Below the pieces are notes generated by a model. That model was given only the letters and a program-made list of their open reading frames with translations. It made no database searches and had not been told where the DNA came from. Position numbers and translations under genes: made by a program. 64,000 nt of DNA from Streptomyces hiroshimensis (GTDB taxonomy: Bacteria; Actinomycetota; Actinomycetes; Streptomycetales; Streptomycetaceae): the NCBI RefSeq assembly GCF_014650335.1, contig NZ_BMUT01000003.1, positions 352,549 through 416,548 on the forward strand, read 5' to 3'. Shown here in pieces: positions 40,871-50,313 of the stretch (the first letter of the stretch is position 1; every line of letters begins with the position of its first letter).

Positions 40871-43489
40871 TTGTTCGCCCTGCTCGTCGATGCGCGACTC
40901 GCCGCCAAACTCAGCGACCTCCCCCTGGTCGGCGACCGCATCTCCCCTGACCACGACCTCGGCATCACCGGCGTGAAAGCCGTCATCGCCTCCGAGGCCC
41001 TCACCGCCGATCAGGTGAAAGCGCTCAACGAACAGATTTCCCGCCTGGACGGCACCCACCCGAGGTTTCCCGAGGAGACGCGTGGGCGCGCTCTGGTGGC
41101 CCTGGACTATGAGTGGGGAGGCGAAAAGCGCACCCCTCTGATGTTCCGTCTCGCCGGCGCGAAGTCCACCGAGGGCCACGAGGAGGACGCCCCCTCCCCG
41201 AAGCTGCTCAACGCCGCGCCGACCGGCGGGCCGTGGGCGGCACCGGCCGCATCCACCGACCCGGTCGCACCCGACGACCCGGCGGCTCCCGCCGTCGCAT
41301 GGGTCACTCTCGACCGCTCCTTCGGCCCGCTGCTCCTGCGGCGCCTGGGCGCGAGCTACCAGGACGAGAAGATCTGGGTCCTCTGCGACGCCTCTGTGCA
41401 CGCCGGCCCTTTGGAGCTCGGCGTGGACGGGCTGGGGCTGGGCATTCCCCTGGACGGCAAGGATTTCACGCCCTCCGGCCGGCTCGACGGACTGAGTCTG
41501 TCCTTCCGCAAGCCTCCGCTGGAGATATCCGGCGCGTTCGTGAACAAGCCGGTCGCCGCCGACTCGCCCTACGACCGGCTGATCGAGGGCAGCGCCCTGA
41601 TCAAGACTCCGAGCGCAAGCTTCGGGGCGATCGGCACTTACGAGCACCTCAAGAGCGGAACGCATTCGCTTTTCCTGTACGCGGAGTTGGGGGCCGCGTT
41701 CGGGGGACCTCCGGCCTTCAGGGTCACCGCGGTGAAGGCGGGCTTCGGTTACAACAGCGCCCTGCGCGTACCCGCCATCGACCAGGTCGCCGGCTTCCCC
41801 TTGCTGCGCGGGCTCGCCGAGGCAGGCGGTGGCGCGCCGCCCGAACCTCTGGACGTGCTCAAGGAGCTGACCGAGGGGACCGACGACGCACCCGCCTGGG
41901 TGACCCCCGACGAGGGCCGGATATGGCTGGCCCTCGGGCTGAACGCGGACGTCTTCGAAATCGTCCACTGCAAGGCCCTTGCATTCGCCGAATTCGGCCC
42001 GGATGACCTGGTGGTGGGACTGCTGGGCTCGGCCAAGGCCCAGTTTCCCGACCCGGAGAAGAAGATGGGAGAGCCGTACGCCAGTGTCGAACTGGACATC
42101 TCCGCGGTCTACCGGCGCTCCGCGGACATGCTGGCCGTCGACGCCCGGCTCGCCCCCGACAGCTTCCTGCTCGACCGCTCCGTGCACCTGACCGGCGGGG
42201 CGGCACTGCGCCTGTGGTTCGGGAACAGCGACCACCCCGGCGACTTCGTCTTCACTCTCGGCGGCTATCACCCGCACTATGCCGCGCCCGCCCACTATCC
42301 GAAGGCGGATCCGGTCGGCGTCAACTGGACCTCCGGCTCCGAGCTGACGGTGAAGGGCACCAGCTACTTCGCCCTCACCCCCTCGGCCGCGATGGCCGGG
42401 GGCCGGCTGGACCTGCGGTACGACGGCTCGTGGGCCAAGGCCCGGGTCGACGTCGGGTTCGACGCCCTGGTGCAGTGGGCGCCGTTCCACTACGAGGTGG
42501 ACGTGTGGGCGGAGGTCACAGCCCAAGTGTGGCTGCTGTTCGGCTGGAGCGGCGAGGCGGCGCTGGGCGCACGGCTGTCGGTATGGGGCCCGCCGTTCGG
42601 CGGCAGCGCGCATGTGAAGGTGCTCGGCATCTCCATCCCGATCGACTTCGGCGAGCCCAAGGCCGGTCCCGCGCCCATCGGCTGGGACCAGTTCCGCACG
42701 CTGCTGCCGCAGCACCCGCTGACGCTCGTCCCCGTCGACGGCCTCCACCCGGACCACGCCGCGCAGGCGCCACAGGCCGGGACGTCCGGCGGCGGCTCCG
42801 GCATGTGGACGGCCACCGCCGACGGCTTCGCCTTCACCGTCGGCACCGCCTTCCCCGCATCGGCACTGAAGGTCAACGGAGTGGCCGAGACGGGGAACGA
42901 GACGGGAGACGAGACGGGGAACGAGACGGGAGACGGCCCCGCCAAGGTCCACATCCGCCCGATGTCCAAGACCGGCCTCGACGTCACGCTCTCGGTCACG
43001 GTCGAGGAGGAGACGGCCGACGGCGGCTGGCGACAGCTGCCCGCCGACCGCCGGCAGGACTGGAGCGTCAGCGTCCACAGCACGCCGCAGCCCGCCGCGC
43101 TGTGGGGGGCCGGGAAGGCCGACGACGCTCTCGGCGCGGACCCCTTCGTCCAGGGCCTGGTCAGCGGAGCGCGCATCGACGTACCGGCCCCGCGCCTGCC
43201 CGAGGCGGCCGAGTCCAGCCGGAGCGGGCGCCTCGACCACGCCCCGCTGCCCGGCGGAATCCTGCCGCTCGACCCGGGCGCGGCCCCTTCCGGGGTCCGC
43301 GGGGAGCGGGAGGAGAGCGCCGGCACCGGCGCGCTGCGGGTCGGCACGCCCGAGCAGACCGCGCTGCGGCGCGCCGCGCTCGGCGCCCTGTCCGCCGCCG
43401 GCTATCCGCTCGACGCCGCCCCGGAGCTCGACCGCTACGCCCGCGAAGCGGCCTTCTCCTCCCCGCCCCTGCGACTCGCCCACTCGTGA
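40871..43489 (+). CDS. DUF6603-like large protein
   Basis: An 872-residue protein with a probable TTG start (GGAAGG 7 bases upstream); no ATG or GTG fits better. There is no signal peptide. The middle and C-terminal parts (about 420-610) are rich in long beta strands and contain FALTPSAAMAGGRLDLRYDGSWAKARVDVGFDALV and LSVWGPPFGGSAHVKVLGISIPIDFGEP, which resemble the DUF6603 domain of very large uncharacterised bacterial proteins. A low-complexity linker (ETGNETGD twice) follows. It opens a block of seven tightly spaced genes; the next gene starts 8 bases later. The function is unknown. Confidence 0.72.
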   Translation: MFALLVDARLAAKLSDLPLVGDRISPDHDLGITGVKAVIASEALTADQVKALNEQISRLDGTHPRFPEETRGRALVALDYEWGGEKRTPLMFRLAGAKSTEGHEEDAPSPKLLNAAPTGGPWAAPAASTDPVAPDDPAAPAVAWVTLDRSFGPLLLRRLGASYQDEKIWVLCDASVHAGPLELGVDGLGLGIPLDGKDFTPSGRLDGLSLSFRKPPLEISGAFVNKPVAADSPYDRLIEGSALIKTPSASFGAIGTYEHLKSGTHSLFLYAELGAAFGGPPAFRVTAVKAGFGYNSALRVPAIDQVAGFPLLRGLAEAGGGAPPEPLDVLKELTEGTDDAPAWVTPDEGRIWLALGLNADVFEIVHCKALAFAEFGPDDLVVGLLGSAKAQFPDPEKKMGEPYASVELDISAVYRRSADMLAVDARLAPDSFLLDRSVHLTGGAALRLWFGNSDHPGDFVFTLGGYHPHYAAPAHYPKADPVGVNWTSGSELTVKGTSYFALTPSAAMAGGRLDLRYDGSWAKARVDVGFDALVQWAPFHYEVDVWAEVTAQVWLLFGWSGEAALGARLSVWGPPFGGSAHVKVLGISIPIDFGEPKAGPAPIGWDQFRTLLPQHPLTLVPVDGLHPDHAAQAPQAGTSGGGSGMWTATADGFAFTVGTAFPASALKVNGVAETGNETGDETGNETGDGPAKVHIRPMSKTGLDVTLSVTVEEETADGGWRQLPADRRQDWSVSVHSTPQPAALWGAGKADDALGADPFVQGLVSGARIDVPAPRLPEAAESSRSGRLDHAPLPGGILPLDPGAAPSGVRGEREESAGTGALRVGTPEQTALRRAALGALSAAGYPLDAAPELDRYAREAAFSSPPLRLAHS
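42887..42934 (+). repeat. 24-bp tandem duplication in the DUF6603-like gene
   Basis: Two exact 24-bp copies (each beginning GAGACGGGGAACGAGACGGG) encode ETGNETGD twice in a linker. Confidence 0.85.
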
Positions 43490-43496
43490 GGACCTC

Positions 43497-45722
43497 ATGA
43501 CCACGCACCCGACCGAGCAGCCCGCACCGGCGGATGACACCCCCGTCGCCTTCCACGACCATCTGCTGCCCGGCATCGAGGCCGGCCGCTACCGGATCAC
43601 CGTCGACCAGCAGCTCCCCGCCGAGGACCTGCCGGGAGCCCGCATCGACCCGGTGGAACAGATCGTCGACGTACGGGCCGCGCAGTTCCGCCTCGACCCC
43701 TCGTGGGTGCACGCCGTGTACCCGGCCGCGCACAGCCAGGGCCCTTTCGACGGCCTGCTTCCGCACATCACGCTCAACCCGGCGGCCCTTCCGTGGGAGC
43801 GCGAGCCCTTCACCGGCGGTGTCCAGAACCCCGCCCGGGCCCCCTGGCTGACACTGCTGCTGTTCGGCGAGGGCGAGCTGCCCGGCGATCCCAACGCACT
43901 GGGCACCACCGCCTCGGTGACCGTACGCGCGCTCCTCGACGGCGACGCCGCGGTGTCCGGGCCCGCCCTGGACCGGGAGGCCGTCGACCCCGCCCTGCTC
44001 GACACCCCGTGCCAGGTCGTCGACGTACCGCGGGACCTGCTGGCACAGCTGCTCCCGGAGCCGTCCGACCTCGCGTTCCTCGCCCACGTCCGCTCGGGCG
44101 GCGAGGACGCCGCGCCCGCTGAAGGCCCAGGCGGCCGGCTGAGCCGGGACGCACACGCGGTCATCACCACCGCCCGGTTCCCCGGCACGGACCAGGGGCG
44201 GTATGCGGCCCACCTGGTCTCGCTGGAGGGCCACGCACCGCCCGGACCGCAGGCCGACGACAAGCCCGTACGCCTGGTGTCCCTGCACAGCTGGACGTTC
44301 ACCTCCTGCCCCGAATCCGGGGACGGCTTCGGCCGGCTGGCCGGGCGCTTCGCCCCGGGGAACGGGGAGCACAGCGCGGCCCCGCTGCGCCCTGCCCCCG
44401 CTGCGGGCAGCGGGCTGCCGGACGAGCTGGGCACCCTGCTGGAGCAGGGCATGGTCCCGATGACCCACATCACCGAGTCGGGCGAGCGCGCCCTCGCGTG
44501 GTACAGCGGCCCGTTCCTCCCCCGCGTCGCACCCGAGCTGCCCCGCCCGGAGCACGGCCACTTCCCCGACGCCGACGGGCTGTTGCTCCACGAACCCCGC
44601 ACCGGCACCTTCGCCACCGGCTACGCCTGCGCCTGGAACGCGGGCCGCGCCCTGGCCCTGGCCGACCCCGGCTTCGCCACGACCCTGGTCCGCCTGCGCC
44701 ACCAGGGCCGGCTGCGCCAGGCGACCGACCGCCAGTACGCGACGTACCGTCGGCAGCTCTTCCACAGCGCCCCGTCCACCGGACCGTCCGCCGGACCGTC
44801 CGGACCGGCCCCCCGAGCAGCCGCCCGCCCGGCCGCCCCGACACCGCGCGAGCAGTTCGAGGAGCTGCTGCGCGGCGACGCCCTCAGCGCGCTGGCCGCG
44901 TCCTTCGGCACCCCCGGTGACGACGACGCCGAGCCGCACCCCCGGACCGTACCCGCGGCCCCTGCCACCTACCGCCTCCACACCCCGCGGCGCTCCGCGG
45001 CGCCGCAGCCTTCATCGGACGCGCGGGAGACGGCGGCATGGCTGGCCAGGCTGCGCACGCTCAGCGGAGTGCCGTTCGACTGCCTCGTACCGGACCAGCG
45101 GATGCTGCCGCCCGAGAGCCTGCGCCTGTTCCACGTCGACCGCGGCTGGCTCGACGCCCTGCTCGACGGCGCGCGCAGCCTGGACCGGCATCCCGGCGCC
45201 GACGCCACGACCGATGCCGAACTGGACGACCTGCTCGACGGCCAGGGCCCCGTGCCCGCCGCCGGTCTGCTGCTGCGCTCGGCCCTCGTCCCGGGCTGGC
45301 CGACGCTGCGCGTCGAAGCCCGCGCCGCGTCCGGGACCGTTCCGGTCGAGGTGATCCGCCGTGAGGCCCTGGGCGGCGACGTCCTGCTGATGCTCTTCGA
45401 CCGGATGCCCGACCGCCTGACGATCAGCGAACCGCACCAGGGGCTGCACTTCGGCGTGGACGACCAGGGGAACGTGGCCCTGCGCAGCCTGGCCCCCGGC
45501 GAGGTCGGCCGGCCGCTGGGGCGCTCGGTGCCCGTCGGCACGGACCCGGCCCTGACCGTCACCACTCCCGCCGGGGCTCGGGTGCTGGACATCGGCCGGC
45601 TCGCGGCCCGCCTCGCCGAGGACGTCAAGCCCGGATCCCCGCTCTCCCCCGCCGAGTTCGCCGTGCAACTGGTGCGCGCCCCCGAGCAGCTGACCCTCAC
45701 CTTCGAAGGAACCACCCGATGA
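43497..45722 (+). CDS. large uncharacterised protein of the DUF6603 block (741 residues)
   Basis: There is no signal peptide and I recognise no domain. The N-terminal 400 residues are mixed alpha/beta, with GRYRITVDQQLPAEDLPGARIDPVEQIVDVRAAQFRLDPSWVHAVYPA and LVSLHSWTFTS. A Pro/Ala/Ser-rich linker (SAPSTGPSAGPSGPAPRAAARP) near residue 430 is followed by a second region with PVEVIRREALGGDVLLMLFDRMPDRLTISEPHQGLHFGV. GAGGACCTC precedes the ATG. Its stop overlaps the next ATG (ATGA). The coupling and shared orientation imply it works with the neighbouring large proteins, possibly as a scaffold; that is inference. Confidence 0.8.
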   Translation: MTTHPTEQPAPADDTPVAFHDHLLPGIEAGRYRITVDQQLPAEDLPGARIDPVEQIVDVRAAQFRLDPSWVHAVYPAAHSQGPFDGLLPHITLNPAALPWEREPFTGGVQNPARAPWLTLLLFGEGELPGDPNALGTTASVTVRALLDGDAAVSGPALDREAVDPALLDTPCQVVDVPRDLLAQLLPEPSDLAFLAHVRSGGEDAAPAEGPGGRLSRDAHAVITTARFPGTDQGRYAAHLVSLEGHAPPGPQADDKPVRLVSLHSWTFTSCPESGDGFGRLAGRFAPGNGEHSAAPLRPAPAAGSGLPDELGTLLEQGMVPMTHITESGERALAWYSGPFLPRVAPELPRPEHGHFPDADGLLLHEPRTGTFATGYACAWNAGRALALADPGFATTLVRLRHQGRLRQATDRQYATYRRQLFHSAPSTGPSAGPSGPAPRAAARPAAPTPREQFEELLRGDALSALAASFGTPGDDDAEPHPRTVPAAPATYRLHTPRRSAAPQPSSDARETAAWLARLRTLSGVPFDCLVPDQRMLPPESLRLFHVDRGWLDALLDGARSLDRHPGADATTDAELDDLLDGQGPVPAAGLLLRSALVPGWPTLRVEARAASGTVPVEVIRREALGGDVLLMLFDRMPDRLTISEPHQGLHFGVDDQGNVALRSLAPGEVGRPLGRSVPVGTDPALTVTTPAGARVLDIGRLAARLAEDVKPGSPLSPAEFAVQLVRAPEQLTLTFEGTTR

Positions 45723-48700
45723 ACACCGACCTCCTGGTCCCCGTAAGGCTCCGGGCCCTGGTCGTCAACGCCCAGGTGCGCGGCAGGGACACCTTCCTCC
45801 GCTGGCTGCCCAACTACCACCTGCTGGGCGTCCACCGCTCCCCGGAGCCGTCGCCCTACGCGAGCACGGACGCGGAGTTCTCCCAGGAGGCGGGCCACGA
45901 CGGCGTCCACCTGCACTGGGAGCTTCCGGCGGCGCTGCGCCGGGCGACCACGCCCGGTGGCGAGGTCACACTTCCGCCCGCGCCGAACCGCTGGCTGGTC
46001 GTCCGGCACGCCTACGCGGCCGCGGGCGAGTACGCCACCGCCGCGTGGGTCGTCGAGAGCGACTATCTCGACAAGCGCACGGGCACCGTGCCCTATCTAC
46101 GCCCCGGCCGGGGCCACGTCACCCCGACCCGGATCGGACGCCACACCGAGGCCGCGCAGTGGGCGGAATCCGCGGCGGACCGGCCCACCTTCCTGACCGC
46201 GACCGGCCCGGGGACCCTGACCTTCGCCGCCTTCCAGCCGCACTGCCAGGACGTCTTCTCCTTCCACGACCCCCTGGCGCGACTGCCCCACCAGTTCGAC
46301 CGCCTGGGCTACCAGGTCATCGGCTGGCACGCGACGGGCTCCGACGACCCGCTCGCCGACCCGAAGGTGCGCGAGGCGCTGGAAGGCTCCCTGGGCTGGC
46401 AGACGGACCGCACCCCGCCCCCGGGTGCCCGCACCGTCTACACCGGCCGCGTTCACAGCGTGCTGCCGCATTACGACCCCTGCGGCGAGCAGCGGCCCGA
46501 CCCGACGGTGTCCGTCGCCGACAGCGCCCGTTCCGCGTTCACCGCCCTGACCACGAGCAAGGCGGCCGCCACCCCGGGCCTCACCCTCGCGCCCGCGCTG
46601 TTCGACCAGCTCCAGTCCAACACCCTCACCCGGGCGGACGACCCGGACAACGCGCACCGCCTCGCCGACATCCTGCTCGGCGCCGGCTTCGGCGAGGGCA
46701 CGGCCTCGTACGCCTGGCACGCGGTGCCGCCCAGCACCACGGAGACGGCCGCCTCTCCCGAGGACGAGCGCCGGGCCCGGTCCGTCGAGGCCGCCTTGAA
46801 CGCCGCGCAGCACGCCCACGACCGGGCGGACCGCGAGCTGGCCGGGCTGCGCCGGCGGCTGTACGGCATGTGGCGTCTCCAGGGCCTGCCCGTACTGCCG
46901 CGCGGCTATCACCACCAGCAGCTGACGCAGGAGCTCGACCCCGCGCGCGAGGGCAGCCTCGCGGCGCGCGTACGTGCCGACCGGGAGGCGGTCGACCGCC
47001 TCCGGGCCGCCCTCCCCGACGGAGACACGCCCGCACAACTGGCGGAATCGGTCCGCCGGTACGCCGAGGAGCACGGCCTGCCCACCGGCTGGGACCTCAA
47101 GCGCGTGGCCCCTGCCCCCTTCCAGCGGGCCCTGGACCCCGCCGTCGTCCTGCAGGGTGCCGGCTCCCTGCCCGTCTCGGACGACACGACACTGCGCTGC
47201 CGATTCGGCGACCAGATCGTAGCCGCCGTTCAACTCCTCGGTATTGACGTGCTGTTCACGGCGGAACGGCAGGACCTCGCGTGCAACACACTCGACCTCG
47301 GGGCAAGCGAGCACTCCGTCATACCGGGCTCCGCCCGCGCCCTGCTGCGCGAGGCGTTCCTGCTCGACCCGAACGGAGCCGCCGCGCAGCTGCGTCCGGC
47401 GGGCAGCCCGGCGGACACGGGAACGGCGACTCCGCACACCGGCACCGCCCCGGCCTTCGGCGGCGAACCCTGGGAACAGCCGTGGCACCCCCTCCACCTG
47501 CTCTGGGAGGTCGAGTACCACCCCCTCCCCCACGACCAGTGGGAGTTCGACGGCGACCGCTACACCTGCCCGCAGCCCCGCCCCGAGGCCGCGCGCACCT
47601 ACACCGGCCGGACACTCCTCAGCGACCACCTGCCGCGGAGCCTGGCCGACCAGCTCCGGCAGTACGCGCCCGAAGACCCCGAACTCGCCGCTCACTGCGG
47701 CGCATTGGCCGACCGGGTGGCCCGCGGGGACGTGCTGTCCAGCTCGCTGGCGGGGCTGCGCGACATGCTCATCGGCCAGGACCCCGGCCAGGGCGTCCCG
47801 CCGCTGGGCGCGTCGCCGGAGCTGGCGGAGCTGATCGGTGACGCCTACCGCACCAGCCCCGACCCGGGCCCCCTGCCCGTGCCCTTCGAAGGCTGGCCGG
47901 ACTCCGGCTTCCAGCAGCTGCGCGCGGGCCAGTTCCGCTTCCTGCGGCTGACCCTGGTGGACTCCTTCGGGCGCGCCCTGGACGTCATCACCCCGGCGGG
48001 CACCGGCGGGGCGAGCGGTCTCCGGCACCCCGTGGTCGCCGACGCACTGCGCCCGCAGCACGTCGCCGAGGCCCTGGGCACGACCCCTGAGCATGTCGTC
48101 CAGCTGCCGCCGCGCCTGCCGCAGGCCGCGCGCCTGGGGCTTGACCTCATGGACGCCGACCGCGGCGCACACCCGGCCACACACCTGGACGACGGCAGTC
48201 CGCTCGCCGGCTGGATCGTCCCCAACCTGGTCGACGGCTCGCTCACGGTGTACGCGCCCGACGGCACCGCCCTGGGCCTGCTGCGCTGGGCGTACCGGAT
48301 CGGCCGGCCGTCCAGGGAAGCGGTGTGGACGCCGCTGCCCGGTGACGCTCCCGCCGGCCTCGACGCCCTGCGCACCGCCTTCCCCCACCTGCACGCACTC
48401 GTCACCTGGCTCCAGGGCACCGGTGCGGACGGCAGCACCGGTGCGGACGGCAGCCCGCTGCCTGCCGCGATGGATCTCCTGGAGACCTCGCTGGTGGACA
48501 TCGTGCCCACCGCGGGCGCCGCCTCGGCCGCGCTCGCCGGGCGTCCGCTGGCCCTCGTCCGCTGCCGCCTCCACCTGGACCTGGACGGACCGCCGCCCAC
48601 GGACCCGGGCTGGCAGCACATCTTCGACCACGACCCGCCGCACCCCGAGTTCACCGGCTACTCCTGGCCGGTGCGCCTGGGCGAGCGACGGCGCATCGGC

Positions 48701-49222
48701 GACGGACTGGTGGGGTACTTCGCCGACACCGACCCCGGCGTGCTGCGCACCGTGGTCGCGCCGGGCGACGCGCATCCGCGCATCGCCGCCATCGGCGACG
48801 GAACCCACCTGCGCGTCACGGCCGGAGCGCCCCGGCACCTGACCCTGCTGATCGACCCGCACGCCCCCGTGCACGCCACCACCAACCTGCTGCCCACCAC
48901 GACGCTGGAGATCCCCCACCGCTTCACCGACGGACCGCTGAACCGCATGCGCACCGTCCTGCGCACCGGGCCGCTGCTCACCCCGGCGACCGCCCTTCCG
49001 GTGGGCACCGTCGCACTGCCGGTGCGCACCGTCGACGACCAGGCGTGGACATGGGCGGAGCGCGCCGCCGACGGCACCTGGGCCCACTTCGCCACCTCGG
49101 CCGCGAGTACCACCCCGCGGTGGGACGGCCGGGCCCCCGTGCTCCGCTCCGGCCTGCTCGCCTCCCGCGGCCCGCTCCCGCAGGCCGGCGCCGACACATC
49201 CGGCGCCGCCACATCCGAGTAA
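45719..49222 (+). CDS. very large uncharacterised protein of the DUF6603 block (1167 residues)
   Basis: The longest gene of the block. It starts MNTDLLVPVRLRALVVN, without a signal peptide. VHLHWELPAALRRA near residue 65 and FLRWLPNYHLLG are conserved-looking segments. A helical, charged part (ERRARSVEAALNAAQHAHDRADRELAGLRRRLYGMW, about 350-385) is a probable coiled coil. The C-terminal third is beta-rich, with PVRLGERRRIGDGLVGYFADTDPGVLRT. A tandem GADGST/GADGSP linker sits near residue 900. No catalytic motif is evident. The ATG overlaps the previous stop, so translation is coupled. Confidence 0.8.
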   Translation: MNTDLLVPVRLRALVVNAQVRGRDTFLRWLPNYHLLGVHRSPEPSPYASTDAEFSQEAGHDGVHLHWELPAALRRATTPGGEVTLPPAPNRWLVVRHAYAAAGEYATAAWVVESDYLDKRTGTVPYLRPGRGHVTPTRIGRHTEAAQWAESAADRPTFLTATGPGTLTFAAFQPHCQDVFSFHDPLARLPHQFDRLGYQVIGWHATGSDDPLADPKVREALEGSLGWQTDRTPPPGARTVYTGRVHSVLPHYDPCGEQRPDPTVSVADSARSAFTALTTSKAAATPGLTLAPALFDQLQSNTLTRADDPDNAHRLADILLGAGFGEGTASYAWHAVPPSTTETAASPEDERRARSVEAALNAAQHAHDRADRELAGLRRRLYGMWRLQGLPVLPRGYHHQQLTQELDPAREGSLAARVRADREAVDRLRAALPDGDTPAQLAESVRRYAEEHGLPTGWDLKRVAPAPFQRALDPAVVLQGAGSLPVSDDTTLRCRFGDQIVAAVQLLGIDVLFTAERQDLACNTLDLGASEHSVIPGSARALLREAFLLDPNGAAAQLRPAGSPADTGTATPHTGTAPAFGGEPWEQPWHPLHLLWEVEYHPLPHDQWEFDGDRYTCPQPRPEAARTYTGRTLLSDHLPRSLADQLRQYAPEDPELAAHCGALADRVARGDVLSSSLAGLRDMLIGQDPGQGVPPLGASPELAELIGDAYRTSPDPGPLPVPFEGWPDSGFQQLRAGQFRFLRLTLVDSFGRALDVITPAGTGGASGLRHPVVADALRPQHVAEALGTTPEHVVQLPPRLPQAARLGLDLMDADRGAHPATHLDDGSPLAGWIVPNLVDGSLTVYAPDGTALGLLRWAYRIGRPSREAVWTPLPGDAPAGLDALRTAFPHLHALVTWLQGTGADGSTGADGSPLPAAMDLLETSLVDIVPTAGAASAALAGRPLALVRCRLHLDLDGPPPTDPGWQHIFDHDPPHPEFTGYSWPVRLGERRRIGDGLVGYFADTDPGVLRTVVAPGDAHPRIAAIGDGTHLRVTAGAPRHLTLLIDPHAPVHATTNLLPTTTLEIPHRFTDGPLNRMRTVLRTGPLLTPATALPVGTVALPVRTVDDQAWTWAERAADGTWAHFATSAASTTPRWDGRAPVLRSGLLASRGPLPQAGADTSGAATSE

Positions 49223-49251
49223 CTCCCGCAAGCACCCAAGGAAACGCCACC

Positions 49252-50313
49252 ATGAGCACCCACCTCGGCGGCACCAGCCGCCTGACCTACAGCCTGGCCA
49301 CCGTCCCGGCCCCGCTGGCCACCGGCCGGCCGGCCCACATCGACATCGTCGTGTCCAACTCGGGCACCGAGGCCGTCCTGTGCAAGCAGATCCTCCTCGT
49401 GCTCCCCACCGGCGACCTCGCCCAGGACCTCGTACCCGCGGGCCACCGCGTCGTCGCCACCGTCGAACCGAGCGACCAGTGGACCACTGACGAGATCGAG
49501 AGCGGGGTTCTCCTCACCCTGCCCCAGGACGAGATGGCGGCCTTCGCCCCGGGCGGCACGCCCGTCACGGTCCGCCCCGCCACCGGCGAGTCCGTCTCCC
49601 TCACCACGCACGGACTCCTCCTGCGCCTCAAGGACTTCAAGGCCAACGCCCTCGCGGGCACGGCCCTGCTGCGCATCCGGGAGACCGTGAGCGTCGACAA
49701 CGGCCAGACCTGGGAGACCAACCAGCTCGTCCTCCCGCTCGCCAAGTACCCGCCGGCCGAAGCCCTCACGGCCGACGTGGTCGGCGACCTCGTCCTCCGC
49801 AAGGACGACTTCAACGACAACCCCGGCTCCGCCCCCGTCACTCTGCTCACGTCGGACCAGAAGGCCGTCCTCACTTGGACCGCACCGTCCGACGCGACCT
49901 GCGTCGTCTACTACGGCGACGGCCAGTTCTCCGAGCCGCTCAGCGGCCGGGACAAGTGGGAGTTCCCTGTCACCGGCCTCACCCGCGACACCCAGTTCCA
50001 GGTCCGGGTGACGCTGCAGCGATCCGGTGAGACGATCACGCACCACCTGTCGACGGCCGTCGCCGTCGCGGAGCCCGTCCTCCCGCATCTGACGGTCGGA
50101 GCCCTGCACGGGGAAGCGGGCACGCTCACCGTGCACGACGCCGTGGTCGCGAAGAAGAACCTCTCCGTCGAGGCGGAGGTCACCGTGACGGGCAACCTCA
50201 CCGTCGGCAAGGACATGAACGTCACCGGCGCCGTCGACGCGACCGGCGACATCACGACCGACGCGCAGTTCCTCGACCCCAAGGGCACGCCGCTGCGGGG
50301 GAAGCTCGCATGA
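49252..50313 (+). CDS. uncharacterised protein with Ig/FN3-like part and tail-fibre-like C-terminus
   Basis: A 353-residue protein; AAGGAAACGCC precedes ATG 49252. The first 190 residues are beta-rich (RLTYSLATVPAPLATGRPAHIDIVVSNSG...). Residues about 200-270 read like a fibronectin-III/Ig-like module (APVTLLTSDQKAVLTWTAPSDATCVVYYGDG...GLTRDTQFQVRVTLQRSG). The end (GTLTVHDAVVAKKNLSVEAEVTVTGNLTVGKDMNVTGAVDATGDITTDA) is a short-period V-x-G-x-L/D repeat as in beta-helical fibre stalks. Its stop overlaps the start of the glycine-rich gene, whose first residues continue the same repeat style. Confidence 0.75.
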   Translation: MSTHLGGTSRLTYSLATVPAPLATGRPAHIDIVVSNSGTEAVLCKQILLVLPTGDLAQDLVPAGHRVVATVEPSDQWTTDEIESGVLLTLPQDEMAAFAPGGTPVTVRPATGESVSLTTHGLLLRLKDFKANALAGTALLRIRETVSVDNGQTWETNQLVLPLAKYPPAEALTADVVGDLVLRKDDFNDNPGSAPVTLLTSDQKAVLTWTAPSDATCVVYYGDGQFSEPLSGRDKWEFPVTGLTRDTQFQVRVTLQRSGETITHHLSTAVAVAEPVLPHLTVGALHGEAGTLTVHDAVVAKKNLSVEAEVTVTGNLTVGKDMNVTGAVDATGDITTDAQFLDPKGTPLRGKLA